Counted from the first letter of the stretch, positions 52,556 to 61,680 are shown. The stretch: 64,000 bases of DNA from an uncultured Flavobacteriaceae bacterium (GCA_947502975.1 CANNBV010000001.1:930001-994000); one strand, 5' to 3'. The notes: generated from the sequence alone by a model not told the origin. A program made the numbers and translations.

Positions 52556-53042
52556 ACACTTTAATTCCTTTTTTTAGCCATTGACTCCATTCTAAAGAGA
52601 ATGTGTGTACACTGTCTGTTACTTTTTCTACTGAATTGTATACTGGTAAATTATTATTCTTCCATTCAAAAATACCTCCAAAAAGATTTTTTATATTGGT
52701 ATAACCAGCCTTTTTTAAACTGTCTCCAATAGATTCCGAGCGAATACCAACGGAGCAGTAGACAATGATTTGCGAATTTTTATTTGGTATTTTTTGCGCA
52801 ACACTATCCATTTTAAAATGATCATATCCTACATGAATTGCATTTTTTAAATGACTTGTGTTGTATTCTCTCAATTCTCTTGAATCTAGAAGTATAATGT
52901 CTTTATCTAATGCGTTTAATTGCTGAGTTGTGATATACGGAATACTGTTGTCGTTGTATTCTTTTAGCAATTTTTTGATAGATTTTTGAGCTATTCCTGA
53001 TGCAGATGTTAGCACAAATATGTACACTAATAGATATTTCAT
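52545..53042 (-). CDS. Rhodanese-like secreted protein
   Basis: 165 residues. A signal peptide (MKYLLVYIFVLTSASGIAQ) leads into a rhodanese domain: IILLDSRELREYNTSHLKNAIHVGY, then the active-site loop IIVYCSVGIRSE with Cys96. Such proteins transfer sulfur or act in thiol chemistry; periplasmic location follows from the signal. In this cluster it could act on arsenic-sulfur chemistry (inference only). It lies 16 bases after the TonB receptor gene. Confidence 0.87.
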   Translation of the reverse strand: MKYLLVYIFVLTSASGIAQKSIKKLLKEYNDNSIPYITTQQLNALDKDIILLDSRELREYNTSHLKNAIHVGYDHFKMDSVAQKIPNKNSQIIVYCSVGIRSESIGDSLKKAGYTNIKNLFGGIFEWKNNNLPVYNSVEKVTDSVHTFSLEWSQWLKKGIKVYDD

Positions 53043-53058
53043 AACATTTAAGACGTTT

Positions 53059-56000
53059 TTAAAATTTAAAGTTTACACCAAACTGCATACGCCATCTTGA
53101 ATTTTGATTGTCTACAACCCATGGTGTATCATCAGTATTAGTATACTGAAATTGAGGTTGGTTATTTTCTATGCCTCTAAATCGTAAAAGACTAAAATTA
53201 GAGTTCACCACATTTGGAACAAATACCAAACGTCCCCATTTTCGGTTGAGAAAGTTAGGAATATTAAAAACATCCATAGAAAAAGCAATGCTTTTTTTTC
53301 CTCCTAATTTTTTATTGAATTGAATTTTTCCGTCTAAGCGATGATTCCATGGTGTTTTTGGCCCGTTTCTTTCAGCATAGCTACCTCTGTTTTTACTTAG
53401 ATAATTATTGTTTTCTATAAAATTATTTAATCTGTCCCACTGCTCACTTGCTGTTTGTAAAACAATACCATTACCATCTACAACATCTATTAGGTTAATC
53501 TCAGAAGCATCTCTTGGAATATAGATTAAATCGTTTCTAGAAGAACCATCTCTATTAACATCACCTTGGTATACAAATGAAAATGGACTTCCAGATGTGC
53601 CATTGTACAATAATGAAAGGTCAAAATTACTAGTAGCATTCAATTTGAAATTATAAGATTGTGTACTTACAATTTTATGTCTCAAATCAAAATTAGAAAA
53701 CGATAAGGCTGGATCATTTGAATTTAGTGCTTGATTCCACTCAAAATTAGCAGCAGGTGAACTTCTTACGGTGCTGGATACATCTTTACTTTTTCCATAA
53801 GTGTAACCTAAATATCCAGAATAATTGATGTTGTTTTTAGATAGACCTAGGGTTAAATTATAACGGAACCCTTTATTTGAATTACTCAATAAAAAGACAT
53901 TGGTAAAATTTGGATTGATTTTAATAGCATCACCCGTGGCAAGAAAGTAGGTCCTATTATCTGCGCCATCAAATTGGCCCACATTAGTTTCTCTATTAAC
54001 AGATTTAAAAAAGATACCTTTTAATACTTTGGTATAAGAGGCATCAAAAGTGAGATTGAAATTATCAGGTAGCTTTACATTTACTCCTACATTTGACTTC
54101 CATTCTCTAGGTAATTGAAAATCAGTGTCAACTAAATTAATTTCTGCGATAGGTTGTCCGTTTGATAAATCGCTGATATTATTCACTAATTGTTGTTCGC
54201 TATCTGGTCTAACATCTACATTAAAATATTGGGTTCCTGAGATATATTCAGCATAAGCAAACCATAAATAGGGAAGACGACCTGTAAATAAACCAGAGCC
54301 GCCTCTTAGTTTTACTTGATCGTTTAGATGATATTCAAAACCAAATCTGGGATTTAAGTGAGGTGCTGTTTTAATTTCATTATTAAAGTTTGAAAATTCT
54401 GGAGTGTTTTTAACCTCATCACTCACAGGTAATTCATCTAAAAGAAATTGAGAATCTAATCGAAGTCCGAAAGTTAGAGCCAAATTATCATTAACTCTGT
54501 AACGATCTTGAGCATATAATCCTGCCACTAAAACATCAACAGTAGCCGAAGGTGTATTTTGTACAAAATCGAACGTATTGTTTTCCAGACGATATACACC
54601 TCTAATTCGTGATGGTCTATCTGCCAAGAAATTGTCTACAGAACTATATTCCCACCTGCCATTCCATGCTGATAAGAACCCGTAATCTATATCGTTATAT
54701 TGCGCTATGCCTCCTACTGTAAATGAATGCCTATTCTTGGTGAAGCTGTATTTATTATTGATTTGGAATGTGGATAAATCCGTGTTATATACTGAAGCTT
54801 CTCTATATGTTCCTGCAAATAGTCTATTTGAAGCATCAGAAACTTGAATGTGTGGAAACACATCACCATCAAAGGTTCTGTCTTCTTTACCAATGTTATA
54901 GCCTATGCTTAATAAATTAGTTGCGTTATTATTGAATTTAGAATTTAATTCTGCCGTGAAACTATTGGCTATGCTGTTATGTCTAAATCCTTGATTTCCA
55001 AAATTGAATATAGATTCATTCCATTCTAAATTATCAGCATAACTACTCACAAAATTATTTCTTACAGTGAGTTTGGTTTGATCTGAAATGTTATAGTCTA
55101 ATCTGAAAAATAACTTTGAACTATTGGTTTTTAAAGAAGCATTTGTAAAACTACCGGGATCATAATTATAATCGTTTATCAATTTGTTAGAAATTGCAGT
55201 AACAGTTTCTAAGGAGATATTTGAAGAAGAAGATCCAGGTGCATTTAAAACAGGGTTACTAGAATTTGCTTGTTCAAAATTTATAAAATAGAACAATTTA
55301 TCTTTTTTTAAGGCACCACCAGTGGTAAAGCCAATTTGAAAGTCATGAAAATCACCAACATTTTGTTTTTTATTATCAGCATAACGGCCTATTAAAACCT
55401 GGTTATTTCCATATGCATAAACTTCTGACATTCTAGTATTAGTACCATTTTTGGTGACCACATCTATGTTGGCCCCACTAAAATTACCAATGCTCACATC
55501 AAAAGGTGTCGTTTTTATGGATAACTGTTTTATACTGCCAAAAGCAATAGGCTGTGTTCTGGCCAAACTTCCTGGACTTCCGTTAGCTGAGGATCCTGCG
55601 GCACCACTAGAAGGTTCTTGGAAACCAATGACATCATTATTAGCAACACCATCAATGTTTAAATTGTTGAATCGATTACTAGCTCCAGCAAATGAATTTA
55701 AATTGGCTTCAGGGAGATTTCTCGTTAAATCCTGTATGCTTCGTGTTATTGTTGGCGTATTTTTTATAAGACTGGAATTAATCGTTTTTTCGTTACCTGT
55801 TGTTTTTTGTTCTGAAGTAATTAAAACTTCATCAAGTGCATTGGTGTCTTCTTTTAAAACGGTATTAACTCTAGTGATGGCTCCAAGATTAATATGTACG
55901 TTTTCAATAATTTCGGTTTTATAACCTATGTAGCTTATTTCAATTTTGTAGGCTGTTCCAGGCGGAATACTGTTAACTATATAATAGCCTGATTCTTGAG

Positions 56001-56172
56001 AAACTGCCCCAAATCTAGAATTGGTTTCTGTATCTGTAACTATGATGTTTGCGAGCTCAATAGGTGTATTATCGCTTAGCGTTATCTTTCCTTCCAGTTT
56101 GCCTGTAGTTTCTTGAGCATAGATAGAAGTTAACGTTAAAAGTGCTAATAATAGTAGCAATATTTTTTGCAT
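53059..56172 (-). CDS. TonB-dependent outer-membrane receptor
   Basis: 1037 residues. Signal peptide MQKILLLLLALLTLTSIYAQ; residues 25-115 are a carboxypeptidase regulatory-like domain (GKITLSDNTPIELANIIVTDT, NSIPPGTAYKIEISYIGYKTEII); residues 130-240 the plug (RSIQDLTRNLPEANLNSFAGASNRFNNLNIDG); the rest a long beta-barrel with the C-terminal QFGVNFKF. There is no SusD partner, so glycan uptake is not indicated. It lies inside the arsenosugar cluster and might take up or export an arsenical (inference). Confidence 0.92.
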   Translation of the reverse strand: MQKILLLLLALLTLTSIYAQETTGKLEGKITLSDNTPIELANIIVTDTETNSRFGAVSQESGYYIVNSIPPGTAYKIEISYIGYKTEIIENVHINLGAITRVNTVLKEDTNALDEVLITSEQKTTGNEKTINSSLIKNTPTITRSIQDLTRNLPEANLNSFAGASNRFNNLNIDGVANNDVIGFQEPSSGAAGSSANGSPGSLARTQPIAFGSIKQLSIKTTPFDVSIGNFSGANIDVVTKNGTNTRMSEVYAYGNNQVLIGRYADNKKQNVGDFHDFQIGFTTGGALKKDKLFYFINFEQANSSNPVLNAPGSSSSNISLETVTAISNKLINDYNYDPGSFTNASLKTNSSKLFFRLDYNISDQTKLTVRNNFVSSYADNLEWNESIFNFGNQGFRHNSIANSFTAELNSKFNNNATNLLSIGYNIGKEDRTFDGDVFPHIQVSDASNRLFAGTYREASVYNTDLSTFQINNKYSFTKNRHSFTVGGIAQYNDIDYGFLSAWNGRWEYSSVDNFLADRPSRIRGVYRLENNTFDFVQNTPSATVDVLVAGLYAQDRYRVNDNLALTFGLRLDSQFLLDELPVSDEVKNTPEFSNFNNEIKTAPHLNPRFGFEYHLNDQVKLRGGSGLFTGRLPYLWFAYAEYISGTQYFNVDVRPDSEQQLVNNISDLSNGQPIAEINLVDTDFQLPREWKSNVGVNVKLPDNFNLTFDASYTKVLKGIFFKSVNRETNVGQFDGADNRTYFLATGDAIKINPNFTNVFLLSNSNKGFRYNLTLGLSKNNINYSGYLGYTYGKSKDVSSTVRSSPAANFEWNQALNSNDPALSFSNFDLRHKIVSTQSYNFKLNATSNFDLSLLYNGTSGSPFSFVYQGDVNRDGSSRNDLIYIPRDASEINLIDVVDGNGIVLQTASEQWDRLNNFIENNNYLSKNRGSYAERNGPKTPWNHRLDGKIQFNKKLGGKKSIAFSMDVFNIPNFLNRKWGRLVFVPNVVNSNFSLLRFRGIENNQPQFQYTNTDDTPWVVDNQNSRWRMQFGVNFKF

Positions 56173-56295
56173 ACCAAGTGTTTGTATATCATTTATATTA
56201 AAAACCTTTTTGCATTAGATTTTTATTGAAATGAAATTTTTTAATTTATTTATTTGGATGTTTTGAGCTAGTAAAGACCTTGCTTTTACTTTATG

Positions 56296-56979
56296 CTAGT
56301 AAGAAAAATAAAGAGGAGACCCTTTGTTTAAATAATGATTAATAACAAAACAATATGAGCCTATGTCTAGACGCGTGGTTATTATTTTATTAAGAGAAGT
56401 ATATTTAATTAAAAGTTTTTTTATAGTTCTAGAAAGTGTTTTAGAATGATTTAAAACAGTTTCTATGTCAGATATGGTATCAATATCTGTTAGGGATTCT
56501 AAAAAAGTAACACTTAATTTTACTGAAGCTACTAATTTGGTAAAACTTCTATTTAATTTAGAAGTTTGCCAAGGGAGTTTTAAAAAAGTATTAGCATTAA
56601 AATGCGCTTTTTTAAGTCCCATTAAATAAAAACCGCCGTCTGTTGAAGGCCCTAAAACAATATCATGTATTTTAAGTTTTTCAACTGCTTTTACTATATG
56701 TTTTGAGGTTAAATGTGGTGTATCGTTTCCAATGGTTATAACAGCATCAAATCCTTTGTTGTACACAGACTGAATGGCATTAGTAAATCGTTCTCCGAAG
56801 GATTGACCAATTTGCTGTGTTTCAGAATGTATAAAGAAAGGTAAGCCAGTGTTCTTCGCAATGGTATATGTTTTATTGTTTAAAACTTCAAATACCCGTT
56901 TTGATGAAAAAGATTTTGTTGTAATTTCTTTTTCGGCAGAATTGGCAAAAATTAATATAGCTGTTTTACCGTTTTTCAT
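56296..56979 (-). CDS. DUF2064 / TIGR04282-like transferase paralogue
   Basis: 227 residues from ATG 56979 (TTG at 56991 would overlap arsS). The N-terminal half has the CofC-like DUF2064 signature (GKTAILIFANSAEKE, AVITIGNDTPHL, LGPSTDGGFYLMGLKK, LTDIDTISDIETVL). The motif is less regular than in the 51923 paralogue, and the C-terminal 70 residues (SLNKIITTRLDIGSYCFVINHY) are not typical, so function may have shifted. It lies 4 bases downstream of arsS and is probably co-translated. Confidence 0.8.
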   Translation of the reverse strand: MKNGKTAILIFANSAEKEITTKSFSSKRVFEVLNNKTYTIAKNTGLPFFIHSETQQIGQSFGERFTNAIQSVYNKGFDAVITIGNDTPHLTSKHIVKAVEKLKIHDIVLGPSTDGGFYLMGLKKAHFNANTFLKLPWQTSKLNRSFTKLVASVKLSVTFLESLTDIDTISDIETVLNHSKTLSRTIKKLLIKYTSLNKIITTRLDIGSYCFVINHYLNKGSPLYFSY

Positions 56980-56983
56980 ATCA

Positions 56984-58048
56984 TTAAGCAACTACACCTT
57001 GGCAACTACTACCTGCACCAGCAGTACACCCATAACAATGTTGAGAAATCACGATATTCCTACCTTCTAATAAATCTTCGTTGTATTCAGAAATGTGTTT
57101 TACTTTACTGTTTACAGGAAGTTCTAGCATTTGATTAAAATCACAGTCATACAGATAACCATCCCAACTTATAGAAAGGGTATTTGTGCACATCACATTT
57201 GCTACAGCAGCAGGATTATAAGCTTCAACCAATTGATACATGTAATCTTCGTAGTTTTCTGAAGCGATAAGGAAATCTAGAAATCTAGAGATTGGTAAGT
57301 TTGTTATAGCAAATAGATTGTGAAACTGAATACCAAAGTCATCCATCAATGCTTTCTTAAAGTCTTTTTCCATAGACATTTGGTCTCCAGGTAAAAAAGC
57401 TCCTGAAGGATTGTACACCAAATCTAAACGTAAATCGCTATCTGGCATTCCATAGCCTACAGCATTCAATTCTTGTAATGCTTTTATAGAAGCATCAAAA
57501 ACACCGTCACCACGTTGTTTATCGGTTTTACCACGTGTCCAGTGTGGCATAGAACTTACAACATGAACATTATGTTTTTTAAAGAATTCGGGTAAGTCGT
57601 AATACTTTTTATTAGCGCGAATAATGGTAAGGTTAGAGCGTACTATAAAATCTTTAATACCAGCTTTCGCAGCTTCTTCTACAAACCACCTGAAATCAGG
57701 ATTCATTTCTGGTGCACCTCCAGTTAAATCTAAAGTATGAGCTCCTGTATTTTTTATGACTTCCAAGCATTGTTGCATGGTCTCTCTTGTCATGATTTCT
57801 TTTCGGTCTGGACCAGCATCAACATGACAATGCTCACATACTTGGTTACACATATAACCCACATTTATTTGAAGAATCTCAAGCTTTTTAGCTTTTAATG
57901 GAAACTGATTGGTTTCTGATATTTTATCTTTAAATGTTGGTAATTCTCCGTTTTGAAAAATGCCATTAGACAAAATTTCCAATTGTCGGTTACTTTGCGC
58001 TAAATCGCTGTCGCGCTTGTGTAGTGATTGTGTTTTTATTTTCGTCAT
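56984..58048 (-). CDS. arsS: Arsenosugar biosynthesis radical SAM protein ArsS
   Basis: 354-residue radical SAM enzyme of the ArsS family. The 4Fe-4S cluster motif is C67-x3-C71-x2-C74 in VGYMCNQVCEHCHVDAG; LDLTGGAPEMNPDF, SNLTIIRANKKYYDLPEFF and MCTNTLSISWDGYLYDCDFNQML are family segments. The Cys-rich C terminus CYGCTAGAGSSC (Cys338, 341, 349) is a hallmark; some homologues carry selenocysteine there, here it is Cys. It joins a 5'-deoxyadenosyl group to dimethylarsenite. A family-1 repeat lies between it and the peroxidase-like gene. Confidence 0.93.
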   Translation of the reverse strand: MTKIKTQSLHKRDSDLAQSNRQLEILSNGIFQNGELPTFKDKISETNQFPLKAKKLEILQINVGYMCNQVCEHCHVDAGPDRKEIMTRETMQQCLEVIKNTGAHTLDLTGGAPEMNPDFRWFVEEAAKAGIKDFIVRSNLTIIRANKKYYDLPEFFKKHNVHVVSSMPHWTRGKTDKQRGDGVFDASIKALQELNAVGYGMPDSDLRLDLVYNPSGAFLPGDQMSMEKDFKKALMDDFGIQFHNLFAITNLPISRFLDFLIASENYEDYMYQLVEAYNPAAVANVMCTNTLSISWDGYLYDCDFNQMLELPVNSKVKHISEYNEDLLEGRNIVISQHCYGCTAGAGSSCQGVVA

Positions 58049-58087
58049 ATTCTTTTTTACGGATATTATCTTAGGACGTTCTGATTT

Positions 58088-58172
58088 CGCGTTAGGGATT
58101 GAACGGCATGTGGAGCTCCCGACCTAAGGAGGAGCGACTAGTGAAAGCCCGACCCCTTGTGGGTAACGCCCA
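58088..58172 (-). repeat. Dispersed repeat family 1, copy C (reverse)
   Basis: Reads GCGTTAGGGATTGAACGG at the left and GTGGGTAACGCCCA at the right, the reverse complement of copies A and D. The interior pairs GGAGCTCC with the neighbourhood of GGAGCG. It lies in the 129-base gap between arsS and the peroxidase-like gene and may split that transcript. Confidence 0.85.
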
Positions 58173-58177
58173 AAAAG

Positions 58178-58513
58178 CTAACCGTCTAACTTATTTACTT
58201 TATTCATCATTTGTACGCCATGTACCAATGTTGCGCCACTTTTTATAGCAGCACCAACGTGTATGGCTTCCATCATTTCTTCTTTAGTAACACCGCGTTG
58301 TAAACCGTCTTTGGTGTAAGCATCAATGCAGTAAGGGCATTGTTCTGTATGCGCAACCGCTAATGCAATTAAAGATTTTTCTCTAGCCGTAAGTGCACCT
58401 TCTTCGAAAACTTTACCATAATATTCAAAGAATTTGTTGCCTAATTCTTCACTCCATTCTGTGATTTTTCCAAATTTTCTAAGGTCTGCGGGGTCGTAAT
58501 ATGTTTTTTGCAT
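58178..58513 (-). CDS. Arsenosugar-biosynthesis-associated peroxidase-like protein (CMD/AhpD family)
   Basis: 111 residues from ATG 58513 (a TTG at 58564 is unlikely). Carboxymuconolactone-decarboxylase/AhpD fold: LTAREKSLIALAVAHTEQCPYCIDAYTKDGLQRG holds the CxxC pair Cys59/Cys62 and His55, followed by EEMMEAIHVGAAIKSG. The CPYC pair with nearby His suits a peroxidase or thiol-redox role. This subfamily travels with ArsS. It is the first gene of the minus-strand cluster; a weak -33/-7 pair is seen upstream. Confidence 0.88.
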   Translation of the reverse strand: MQKTYYDPADLRKFGKITEWSEELGNKFFEYYGKVFEEGALTAREKSLIALAVAHTEQCPYCIDAYTKDGLQRGVTKEEMMEAIHVGAAIKSGATLVHGVQMMNKVNKLDG

Positions 58514-58531
58514 GTTAAATTTCTTTTCAGG

Positions 58532-58565
58532 TAAAGATAAGCATCTGCTGGTTTTTGTCGGCAAA
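58532..58565 (-). promoter_or_regulatory. Weak promoter before the peroxidase-like gene
   Basis: Minus-strand TATCTTTA (58539-58532) with a TTTG at 58565-58562, 22 bases away. The last base of the -7 box is A rather than G, and spacing is slightly long. Confidence 0.35.
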
Positions 58566-58658
58566 AAGTGATGGACTTAACAAAAAAATCAGATAATTTG
58601 ATTACTTAAATTTTTCGTAGAAATGGAATTGATATTTTCTGAAACAGGATTGAATACT

Positions 58659-58678
58659 AAAGGTGAATACTTACCTTT
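58659..58678. promoter_or_regulatory. Imperfect dyad before xylulokinase, candidate LacI-type operator
   Basis: AAAGGT at 58659-58664 and ACCTTT at 58673-58678 are perfect 6-base arms around GAATACTT; 16 of the 20 bases are symmetric. It lies 27 bases before the GTG start of the xylose operon, where the LacI-family protein at 63452 could bind. No TAnnTTTG promoter was recognised here. Confidence 0.4.
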
Positions 58679-58705
58679 CATAATTCTAATTTTAAAACCA
58701 ATTAC

Positions 58706-60187
58706 GTGTATTACATAGGGTATGATTTGGGAAGCTCTTCAGTTAAAGTGTCCATTGTTGATGCTAAAACAGGAACAAATGTAGTGACACTTAATGAGCC
58801 AACTAATGAGATGGAAATTGTTGCGCCACAGCAAAACTGGGCAGAACAAGATCCAAATATGTGGTGGCATTATGTGTGTGTGGCTACAAAACGTGCCATT
58901 AAAGAAGGTAATATTGATGCTTCAAAAATTGAAGCTATAGGGATCTCGTATCAAATGCATGGATTGGTTGTTGTAGATAAGTCTGGTGAGCCTTTGCGGA
59001 ATTCAATTATATGGTGCGACAGTCGCGCTGTAGAAATTGGGAACACCGCTTTTGAAACTTTAGGCGAAAGCCAGTGCATGGAAAAACTACTAAATTCTCC
59101 TGGTAATTTTACAGCTTCTAAATTAAAATGGGTGCGAGATAACGAACCTGAAATTTATAATAAAATAGATAAATACATGCTTCCTGGAGACTTTATCGCG
59201 ATGAAGTTAACAGGAGAAATTAATACTACCAAAAATGGTTTATCTGAAGGTATGCTTTGGGATTATAAAACTGATACAGTTGCCAATTGGTTATTAGAGC
59301 ATTATGATATCAACACGACGTTAACGCCAAATATTGTTGAGAATTTTACCATTCAAAGTAAGGTAAACGAAATAGGAGCAAATGCAACAGGATTACCAGA
59401 AGGTATTCCAGTAACCTACAGAGCTGGAGATCAACCTAACAATGCCTTATCTCTTAATGTGTTTAATCACGGAGAGGTAGCAGCAACAGGAGGTACTTCG
59501 GGTGTTGTATATGCCGTAACTAATGTTTTAAAATCAAAAGAATCGTCACGAATTAACCATTTTGCGCATGTTAATTACACCAAAGAGAATGCCACTTTAG
59601 GTAAGTTGTTATGTATTAATGGTGCGGGAATTCAATACCGATGGTTAAAGGACAATTTAGCATCAGATTCTTATGAGGCTATGAACCAAAAAGCAGAAGA
59701 CGTACCCGTTGGGTCAGAAGGTGTATGTGTTATTCCCTTTGGAAACGGTGCAGAACGCATGTTCAACAATGCCATAGTTGGCACTCATATTAGCAATTTA
59801 AATTTGAACATGCATGGCGAAGGGCATTTGTGTCGCGCAGCTTTAGAAGGTATAGCGTTTTCATTTGTGTATGGTATGGACATTTTAAAAGCAGATAATG
59901 CAGAGATAAAAGTAATTCGTGCTGGTAATGATAATTTATTCCGTTCAGAAATTTTTTCAAATACCGTAGCGACTTTAATCGGTCACGAAATCGAAATTTA
60001 TAACACAACTGGAGCCATAGGTGCAGCAAGAGCCGCAGGATTAACCGATGGCGATTTTAAGAAATTTGGCGACAACATTACAGCTAACGATCATGTAATG
60101 ACATATAAACCTTTAGGGAATAAAGCCCCGTATGAAGCGGCATATGAAAACTGGAAAAAGGCATTGGAAAACGTTTTAAATAAGTAA
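58706..60187 (+). CDS. xylB: Xylulokinase (FGGY family)
   Basis: 493-residue FGGY carbohydrate kinase that phosphorylates D-xylulose to xylulose 5-phosphate. The GTG start at 58706 opens the ATPase motif YIGYDLGSSSVKVSIVD; QMHGLVVVD is the sugar-binding segment typical of xylulokinases, and the second half has GGTSGVVYAV and VIRAGNDNLFRS. The GTG is the only sensible start; no ATG lies in frame upstream. First gene of the xylose operon; a family-1 repeat separates it from xylA by 162 bases. Confidence 0.92.
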   Translation: MYYIGYDLGSSSVKVSIVDAKTGTNVVTLNEPTNEMEIVAPQQNWAEQDPNMWWHYVCVATKRAIKEGNIDASKIEAIGISYQMHGLVVVDKSGEPLRNSIIWCDSRAVEIGNTAFETLGESQCMEKLLNSPGNFTASKLKWVRDNEPEIYNKIDKYMLPGDFIAMKLTGEINTTKNGLSEGMLWDYKTDTVANWLLEHYDINTTLTPNIVENFTIQSKVNEIGANATGLPEGIPVTYRAGDQPNNALSLNVFNHGEVAATGGTSGVVYAVTNVLKSKESSRINHFAHVNYTKENATLGKLLCINGAGIQYRWLKDNLASDSYEAMNQKAEDVPVGSEGVCVIPFGNGAERMFNNAIVGTHISNLNLNMHGEGHLCRAALEGIAFSFVYGMDILKADNAEIKVIRAGNDNLFRSEIFSNTVATLIGHEIEIYNTTGAIGAARAAGLTDGDFKKFGDNITANDHVMTYKPLGNKAPYEAAYENWKKALENVLNK

Positions 60188-60190
60188 TAT

Positions 60191-60278
60191 TTGGGCGTTA
60201 CCCACAAGGGGTCGGGCTTTCGGCAGTCGCTCTCTCCTGCGTCGAGGAGCTTCAACAAATGCCTCAATCCCTAACGCG
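60191..60278 (+). repeat. Dispersed repeat family 1, copy D
   Basis: Begins TTGGGCGTTACCC and ends CAATCCCTAACGCG; almost identical to copy A apart from an insert in the central loop. It lies between xylulokinase and xylose isomerase, inside one operon, so it is transcribed and could fold or be processed in the mRNA. Confidence 0.85.
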
Positions 60279-60349
60279 AAAGCAACTTTAGGAAAACAAT
60301 AACATATATATATAAACGAATAAACATATAAACTCATAAACAATAAGAA

Positions 60350-61675
60350 ATGGCAATTTTAGGAGACAAGGAATACTTTAAAGGTATAGGAGAGATTAAG
60401 TTTGAAGGAAAAGATTCAGACAATCCATTAGCATTTAAATATTACAATCCAGACCAGGTAGTAGCTGGTAAAACCATGCGTGAGCATTTTAGATTTGCAA
60501 TAGCGTATTGGCATACATTCTGCGGACAAGGAGCTGATCCGTTTGGGCCTGGTACACAAAACTTTGAGTGGGATCAAGCTAATGACCCAATACAAGCCGC
60601 AAAAGATAAAGCCGATGCAGCTTTTGAATTCATTACGAAAATGGGCTTTGATTATTTCTGTTTTCACGATTATGATTTAGTAGCAGAAGGTGCCACTTTA
60701 GCAGAATCAGAAAAAAGACTTGCAGATATTACAGAGTACCTAAAAGGTAAAAAAGCAGCATCTGGAGTAAAATTACTTTGGGGAACAGCGAACTGTTTTT
60801 CAAATCCAAGATACATGAATGGTGCAGCTACCAATCCAGAATTTAATGTCGTAGCCAGAGCAGGTGCACAAATAAAATTAGCCTTAGATGCAACTATCGC
60901 TTTAGACGGTGAAAACTATGTGTTTTGGGGTGGTCGTGAAGGTTATATGTCTTTGTTAAATACAGATATGGGACGTGAGTTAGATCATATGGCACAAATG
61001 CTAACTATGGCAAGAGATTATGCCAGAGGACAAGGGTTTAAAGGGACATTCTTTATCGAACCAAAGCCTATGGAGCCAATGAAACATCAATACGATTTTG
61101 ATGCAGCTACAGCAATAGGTTTCCTTCAAAATTATGGCCTAGACAAAGACTTTAAAATGAATATTGAAGTAAATCATGCCACTTTAGCACAACACACGTT
61201 TCAACATGAATTAGAAGTTTCGGCTAAAGCAGGTATGCTAGGAAGTATTGATGCCAACCGAGGAGATTATCAAAACGGATGGGATACCGATCAATTTCCG
61301 AATAATATCCAAGAAACTACCGAGGCAATGTTAGTGTTCTTAAAAGCTGGGGGCCTGCAAGGTGGAGGTGTTAATTTTGATGCTAAAATTAGAAGAAATT
61401 CTACAGATTTAGAAGATATATTTTTAGCACATATTGGTGGTGCAGACACCTTTGCTAGAGCATTACTTACTGCCGATAAGATTATAACATCTTCAGCTTA
61501 CGATAAATTAAGAGAAGCGCGTTACGCGTCATTCGATTCTGGTAACGGAAAAGCTTTTGAAAATGGAGATTTAAATTTTAACGATCTTTACAAAATTGCT
61601 CAAGACAATGGAGAATTACCATTAAAAAGTGGCAAGCAAGAATTATTTGAAAATATTATTAACCAATATATATAA
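60350..61675 (+). CDS. xylA: Xylose isomerase
   Basis: 441-residue class II xylose isomerase converting D-xylose to D-xylulose with two divalent metals. Catalytic His and Asp in [12 protein letters not shown], the metal site in [23 protein letters not shown] and [18 protein letters not shown] are all present at the usual spacing, and the long N-terminal domain ([21 protein letters not shown]) is that of the class II enzymes. Preceded by an operon-internal repeat. Followed 5 bases later by the transporter. Confidence 0.96.
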   Translation: MAILGDKEYFKGIGEIKFEGKDSDNPLAFKYYNPDQVVAGKTMREHFRFAIAYWHTFCGQGADPFGPGTQNFEWDQANDPIQAAKDKADAAFEFITKMGFDYFCFHDYDLVAEGATLAESEKRLADITEYLKGKKAASGVKLLWGTANCFSNPRYMNGAATNPEFNVVARAGAQIKLALDATIALDGENYVFWGGREGYMSLLNTDMGRELDHMAQMLTMARDYARGQGFKGTFFIEPKPMEPMKHQYDFDAATAIGFLQNYGLDKDFKMNIEVNHATLAQHTFQHELEVSAKAGMLGSIDANRGDYQNGWDTDQFPNNIQETTEAMLVFLKAGGLQGGGVNFDAKIRRNSTDLEDIFLAHIGGADTFARALLTADKIITSSAYDKLREARYASFDSGNGKAFENGDLNFNDLYKIAQDNGELPLKSGKQELFENIINQYI

Positions 61676-61680
61676 TTAAT

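Noticed and set aside
56984-57060. Selenocysteine in the C-terminal motif of ArsS (and of SelO at 7050).
   Set aside because: Both motifs use ordinary Cys codons with no in-frame TGA; no SECIS-like element is needed.
41355-60278. Insertion sequences at the repeat copies.
   Set aside because: The copies are too short to encode a transposase, and none lies beside them; they are listed as repeats only.
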